NCBI GenBank assembly: GCA_011048855.1
Contig: DSCZ01000140.1
Coordinates: 1-9,751 of the forward strand
Direction: 5' to 3'
Source: Desulfobacteraceae bacterium
Lineage (GTDB): Bacteria; Desulfobacterota; DSM-4660; Desulfatiglandales; Desulfatiglandaceae
Length of the DNA stretch: 9,751 bases
Positions 7,489 through 9,751 of the stretch are shown here, one piece after another. Under the pieces are notes generated by a model, which had not been told where the DNA came from, did not search any database, and worked only from the letters and a program-made list of their open reading frames with translations. Both the position numbers and the translations under genes were made by a program. Each line of letters begins with the position of its first letter. Within the stretch, counting starts at the first letter, position 1.

Positions 7489-8220
7489 TCATTTATGGCA
7501 GACAAAACAGGCGTTGTTCTGTTCCAGCCCGTATTCGGTATGACACGCGGCACAGTCGCTCATCTTCATCCGATCCCATGTATTCTTTTTGAGACCGGAG
7601 ATCCTTTCACCCCAGATCTTTATGCTGTATCCGGTGAGCCTGTTAGCCTCGTAATCCGGCAGGGAGGTGGATTCGCCGTGCTCTCCGTGGCAGACGGTGC
7701 AATCCATATCCGCCATTTTTACATGAGCGATGTGGGAGAAATATACACAGTCGGGCTGACGATAATACCGAAGCCACGGAACCTCTTTATCTTCGGCCAC
7801 ATATTCATTCAAAAAACGAAGTTCTTCAGGGCTGTCCCCCATGGGCATTTCGGGGTCGGCATGGCACCCGGTACAGGTATAGAGATTGGGTATGCCGTGA
7901 AAAACACCGTCTGATCCGAATTCATGGCAGTAAAGGCAGCGATCCCGTTCGGTTTCACCGTCTATTCCGATGACCGCGCCCGGATCCATATGAAGCGCAT
8001 GGTTGAACTGCAGCGGCTGCGGCTGGCTGGAATACAAAACCATTGGAAATACCACCCAACCGACAATGAGAGCGGCGACGAAGCCGATTAAAAGAAAACC
8101 CGCGCCGCGAAGCCCTGTATTCACCTGATCCGGACTAAGCCAGCTCGGAAGCCACTTATTCAGAAATTGACGCCAATCACTTTTGAGAGATTTCCCGGGG
8201 GCATTTTCCGGCTTTTCCAT
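7489..8220 (-). CDS. qrcA: Menaquinone reductase multiheme cytochrome c subunit QrcA
   Basis: A 243-residue membrane-anchored cytochrome: a cytoplasmic N-terminus (1-37), one hydrophobic anchor (about 38-62, AGFLLIGFVAALIVGWVVF) and a periplasmic haem domain. Five canonical CXXCH motifs are visible: Cys95 (CLYCH), Cys116 (CTGCH), Cys174 (CTVCH), Cys223 (CAACH) and Cys238 (CFVCH). An extra single Cys158 lies in PDCVYFSHIAH. QrcA is generally described as hexahaem, so this copy shows one motif fewer. Its role is to accept electrons from periplasmic type I cytochrome c3 and pass them to the rest of Qrc. The start at 8220 is chosen because GAGAGG lies nine bases upstream and the anchor is near the N-terminus; the frame stays open to an ATG at 8292, which would add an unlikely Cys-containing extension. 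It is the first gene of the operon and its stop abuts qrcB. Confidence 0.87.
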   Translation of the reverse strand: MEKPENAPGKSLKSDWRQFLNKWLPSWLSPDQVNTGLRGAGFLLIGFVAALIVGWVVFPMVLYSSQPQPLQFNHALHMDPGAVIGIDGETERDRCLYCHEFGSDGVFHGIPNLYTCTGCHADPEMPMGDSPEELRFLNEYVAEDKEVPWLRYYRQPDCVYFSHIAHVKMADMDCTVCHGEHGESTSLPDYEANRLTGYSIKIWGERISGLKKNTWDRMKMSDCAACHTEYGLEQNNACFVCHK

Positions 8221-8404
8221 GACCTGAAGCCTCTCGTACCATGTTGTTGGTTTATAAAAAGTCCGGCACTGCACGACGCTTCTCCGGTACACGCCAATGG
8301 AGAGCTCGGCGGTCTTTTAGGCTTTGTCCGGCGGAAATAATACGGCATTCTCACCTACAGAGGATCAATCGCAGGGCATGTCCAACTTCCCGGTAAGGCA
8401 CCGT

Positions 8405-8446
8405 TTCAGCAGCCCCGCCCGGCAAACTCCCTCCGCCGGAGCTGAA
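8405..8446 (-). promoter_or_regulatory. Inverted repeat in the qrcA leader
   Basis: The outer arms TTCAGC (8405-8410) and GCTGAA (8441-8446) and the inner arms CCGGC (8419-8423) and GCCGG (8435-8439) pair perfectly and can form a two-step stem. No T-run follows on either strand, so it is not an intrinsic terminator. It lies 185-226 nt before qrcA in the presumed untranslated leader. No riboswitch class was recognised. Confidence 0.4.
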
Positions 8447-8489
8447 AAGCAAAACCGGGAAAGGGAGAAAAAACTCAATAGCTGCTGCG

Positions 8490-8518
8490 TACTTACTTAG
8501 TTGCCCTCATTTTGTCAA
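8490..8518 (-). promoter_or_regulatory. Possible promoter of the Qrc operon
   Basis: Minus strand: a perfect TTGACA (8518-8513), then 17 bases to TAAGTA (8495-8490), which is a poor -10. If used, transcription would begin near 8483 and leave a leader of about 260 nt before qrcA. The weak -10 suggests an activator or a different start. Confidence 0.3.
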
Positions 8519-8580
8519 GTATAAAAACATCGAATGACATCTTCCCCCCGAAGGCTTTTTCGCATCCAGACAGTGAAATA

Positions 8581-8734
8581 TGACGGCGTCGTAAAAAGTC
8601 CAAATGCTGCGTTACGCTTCATCCTTCGTCGCTGCAGTGTACTGTAAGTACGCCTCACTCCCCGGGATTCGTCCCGCTACGCGGGAAAGCTTCTTCCATA
8701 GCCGTCTCATTTGCGAGTTCTTACGAATTCATCA
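8581..8734. repeat. MITE/REP-like element with imperfect terminal inverted repeats
   Basis: The left end begins TGACGGCGTCGTAAAAAGTC and the right end, read on the other strand, begins TGATGAATTCGTAAGAACTC. The two match at about 19 of 26 aligned positions with one gap, and both continue into AAATG. The interior has perfect short palindromes: GTACT-GTA-AGTAC (8639-8651), CGGGA-TTCG-TCCCG (8663-8676) and an overlapping CCCGC-TAC-GCGGG (8673-8685). AAATA flanks both sides (8576-8580, 8734-8738), a possible short target duplication. There is no room for a transposase, so it would be non-autonomous. The left end resembles a dispersed sequence I associate with Desulfobacterota intergenic regions (from memory). 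It fills most of the gap between qrcA and rpsU. Confidence 0.55.
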
Positions 8735-8778
8735 AATATCGTCTTGTTGTGCAGCCGGCTTTTCCCGATAGCCACAGA

Positions 8779-8964
8779 CTAAAACTTTTTCATACGTTTC
8801 CGGCGCCGTTTGGCCGCCTTGGCCATCTTTTTCTTTTTCGCAACGCTCGGCTTGTCATAAAAACGCCTGTCCTTTATTTCAGAGAAAAACCCCTCCTTTG
8901 TCAATTTGCGTTTCAAATCTTTTATCGCTTTTTCAATTTGATTATCTCTAACAATGACTTTCAT
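8779..8964 (-). CDS. rpsU: 30S ribosomal protein S21 (bS21)
   Basis: A complete 61-residue protein with the S21 signature: MKVIVRDNQIEKAIKDLKRK at the N-terminus, then REGFF-like KEGFFSEIKDRRFYDKPS, and a C-terminus made almost only of Lys, Arg and Ala. S21 binds the 30S platform near the 16S 3' end and helps pairing with the Shine-Dalgarno sequence of mRNA. At 61 residues it is shorter than the 71-residue E. coli protein, normal for this group. The ATG at 8964 follows GAGGTG by about eight bases. It is not followed by dnaG-rpoD on this strand, unlike the enteric order: behind it lies the inverted-repeat element and then qrcA on the same strand. No clear terminator was found downstream. Confidence 0.95.
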   Translation of the reverse strand: MKVIVRDNQIEKAIKDLKRKLTKEGFFSEIKDRRFYDKPSVAKKKKMAKAAKRRRKRMKKF

Positions 8965-8987
8965 TCGTTGTTCACCTCGTGTGGGAT

Positions 8988-9026
8988 AAAAACAAAAAGC
9001 ATCTTACGGTATCATCCGCAAGATGC
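8988..9026 (-). terminator. Intrinsic terminator or attenuator immediately upstream of rpsU
   Basis: Minus strand: arm GCATCTTGCGG (9026-9016), loop ATGATA, arm CCGTAAGATGC (9009-8999), eleven pairs with a single G-U, followed by TTTTTGTTTTT (8998-8988). This is a textbook terminator, yet its T-run ends only 23 bases before the rpsU ATG and just before its ribosome binding site. It must either end an upstream transcript or act as an attenuator in the rpsU leader. Confidence 0.85.
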
Positions 9027-9091
9027 CCTTCCGTCCTTCGTATTCGCCGTAATCGGCGCTAACCGGCCAATCAGCATTGAACCGACATGAA

Positions 9092-9097
9092 TGTCAA
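9092..9097 (-). promoter_or_regulatory. Second possible -35 box upstream of rpsU
   Basis: A perfect TTGACA on the minus strand with only a poor -10 (GCTGAT after 17 bases). If active it would give rpsU a leader of about 100 nt that still includes the terminator hairpin. Confidence 0.25.
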
Positions 9098-9283
9098 CAG
9101 GACTGGAAGGTGAGAACACATCCACGACGCACCCGAGTCCGGAAACCGTTTGCAAAGATACGGCGAAACCCTGGAACCCTCGACCGCTTCGTGTGTTGGC
9201 CTGTACTCACCCCCTTCTATCAAGGCATTGCGACTGGACCGGAAAACCACCAGACTCTCCGCCCCCCCTGTCGATGGTCTCAG

Positions 9284-9313
9284 TTCATACAGCCGAACAG
9301 GTGGAATTGTCAA
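9284..9313 (-). promoter_or_regulatory. Sigma-70-like promoter reading towards rpsU
   Basis: Minus strand: TTGACA (9313-9308), 18-base spacer, TATGAA (9289-9284, four of six consensus). The predicted start is near 9277, over 300 nt before rpsU. It lies back to back with the gene starting at 9349 on the plus strand. Confidence 0.45.
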
Positions 9314-9348
9314 CGCTTTTTTTTAGCTTTCGTGGAGGACTACGAAAT

Positions 9349-9751
9349 ATGAAGTTCCCGCAGCGCAGCCCCCCGGCGCAGCCGGAATCGGAAGAGGCTA
9401 CATGGAAAACAGACGATACCGACGCCGACGCCGATGCCGACGCCGATGCCAACACTTACACCGGCCGTGCGGACCAGGCCAAAATTTCATTTCGGCACTC
9501 CAAAAAGATCGATGACGATTACGACAACGACAACCGTTCCGCTTGCGCTCCACTGACAACGACTGAACTCCAGGCGAGTAAAGGCTGCGGCGGGGGGTTC
9601 GATGCGGGGGATTCATCGGGGAAAAGGGACCTCATGCGGGAGGCTCCAGTGAAAGAGCGACGCTTGCGTTCAAATACCGATTCGGTGGCGGTTCCTTCAT
9701 CGCGGTTCAAAACCGCTCCGGCAGACAATAATACAAATTCCATCGTGGAAG
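9349..9751 (+). CDS. Unrecognised polar low-complexity protein (partial, runs off right edge)
   Basis: An open frame of 134 codons without a stop continues past the window end. The ATG at 9349 follows GGAGG by about ten bases (CGTGGAGGACTACGAAAT). The product begins MKFPQRSPPAQPESEE and carries an Asp-Ala dipeptide repeat (about residues 25-34). It is rich in Asp, Ser, Arg, Pro and Asn throughout with no hydrophobic segment, so this part is probably disordered. No signal peptide or domain is visible; a conserved domain, if any, lies beyond the edge. Acidic disordered N-termini occur in sigma factors, regulators and RNA-binding proteins, but nothing here decides between these. The absence of stops, the ribosome binding site and the divergent position support a real gene. 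An antisense frame on the minus strand (9519-9743) is less likely. Confidence 0.5.
   Translation, partial: MKFPQRSPPAQPESEEATWKTDDTDADADADADANTYTGRADQAKISFRHSKKIDDDYDNDNRSACAPLTTTELQASKGCGGGFDAGDSSGKRDLMREAPVKERRLRSNTDSVAVPSSRFKTAPADNNTNSIVE
9421..9450 (+). repeat. Hexanucleotide tandem repeat encoding Asp-Ala units
   Basis: Five tandem GAC/GAT-GCC hexamers, encoding five Asp-Ala pairs in the partial gene at 9349. Changes in unit number would keep the frame, so it can vary in length without destroying the protein. Confidence 0.8.

Larger units (their letters stand above)
8988..9277 (-). ncRNA. Candidate small RNA or long structured rpsU leader
   Basis: A transcript from the promoter at 9313-9284 to the terminator at 9026-8988 would be about 290 nt and contains no convincing coding frame. 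Its middle can fold on itself: GGTGAG (minus strand, about 9213-9208) with CTCACC (9113-9108), and CACGA (about 9193-9189) with TCGTG (9129-9125), enclosing CGAG/CTCG and CCGT/ACGG pairs around a loop. It also contains a perfect CGCCG-ATTA-CGGCG hairpin (9058-9045). It does not match tmRNA, SRP RNA, RNase P RNA or any riboswitch I can recognise; a rod-like 6S-type RNA cannot be excluded. Confidence 0.35.

Noticed and set aside
3029..8220. Alternative complex III (Act) or a thiosulfate/polysulfide reductase operon
   Set aside because: Act normally has a fused Fe-S/molybdopterin-like ActB, two NrfD proteins and further subunits. Psr/Phs operons lack the N-terminally anchored multiheme cytochrome. 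The separate four-gene order here matches Qrc.
8988..9277. 6S RNA, tmRNA, SRP RNA or RNase P RNA
   Set aside because: Conserved sequence blocks of tmRNA, SRP RNA and RNase P RNA are absent; a 6S-like rod fold is not excluded but lacks firm sequence support by eye.
9071..9352. Open frames on both strands (about 80-90 codons) upstream of rpsU
   Set aside because: No good ribosome binding sites, compositions unlike bacterial proteins, and they overlap the promoter, terminator and paired segments.
1..9751. CRISPR array, tRNA genes, insertion sequences with transposase
   Set aside because: No regularly spaced repeats, no cloverleaf with a T-arm GTTCRA pattern in context, and no transposase frame were found on either strand.

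Overview
The window reads as chromosomal DNA of a sulfate-reducing or syntrophic member of the Desulfobacterota (former Deltaproteobacteria). The basis is a complete qrcABCD-type operon, encoding the menaquinone reductase that links periplasmic cytochrome c3 to the quinone pool in sulfate reducers. The S21 protein and a small J-domain protein of deltaproteobacterial style agree with this. Genus cannot be settled from the sequence alone. There are no phage genes, transposases, CRISPR arrays or tRNAs.

Layout, left to right. (1) Positions 1-238 are a divergent intergenic region: the first seven codons of a minus-strand gene run off the left edge behind a good promoter, and the MFS gene faces right. 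(2) 239-1654 (+) is a DHA2-type MFS exporter. (3) 1483-1965 (-) is a small J-domain protein whose last 57 codons are antisense to the 3' end of the MFS gene; it has its own TTGACA-17-TATTTT promoter. (4) 2097-2732 (-) is a HAD phosphatase. (5) 2776-8220 (-) is the Qrc operon: multiheme cytochrome (qrcA), Tat-exported molybdopterin-oxidoreductase-like subunit (qrcB), four-cluster ferredoxin-like subunit (qrcC), NrfD-type membrane subunit (qrcD), a 53-residue one-helix membrane protein that is easy to overlook, then an intrinsic terminator with a UUCG loop. (6) 8221-8778 has no gene but holds a structured qrc leader and a ~154 bp repeat with imperfect terminal inverted repeats. (7) 8779-8964 (-) is rpsU, preceded by a strong intrinsic-terminator hairpin between a distant promoter and the rpsU ribosome binding site, so either an attenuator or the 3' end of a small RNA. 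(8) 9349-9751 (+) is the start of an unrecognised, polar, low-complexity protein with an Asp-Ala repeat that runs off the right edge.

The Qrc genes form one unit. Electrons from periplasmic hydrogenases and formate dehydrogenases, carried by cytochrome c3, would enter through QrcA, pass the Fe-S clusters of QrcB and QrcC, and reduce menaquinone at QrcD. The fifth small gene sits 29 nt behind qrcD with a strong ribosome binding site and before the terminator, so it is a candidate extra subunit or assembly factor. The most interesting points for follow-up are this small protein, five rather than six haem motifs in QrcA, the rpsU leader or small RNA, and the inverted-repeat element.
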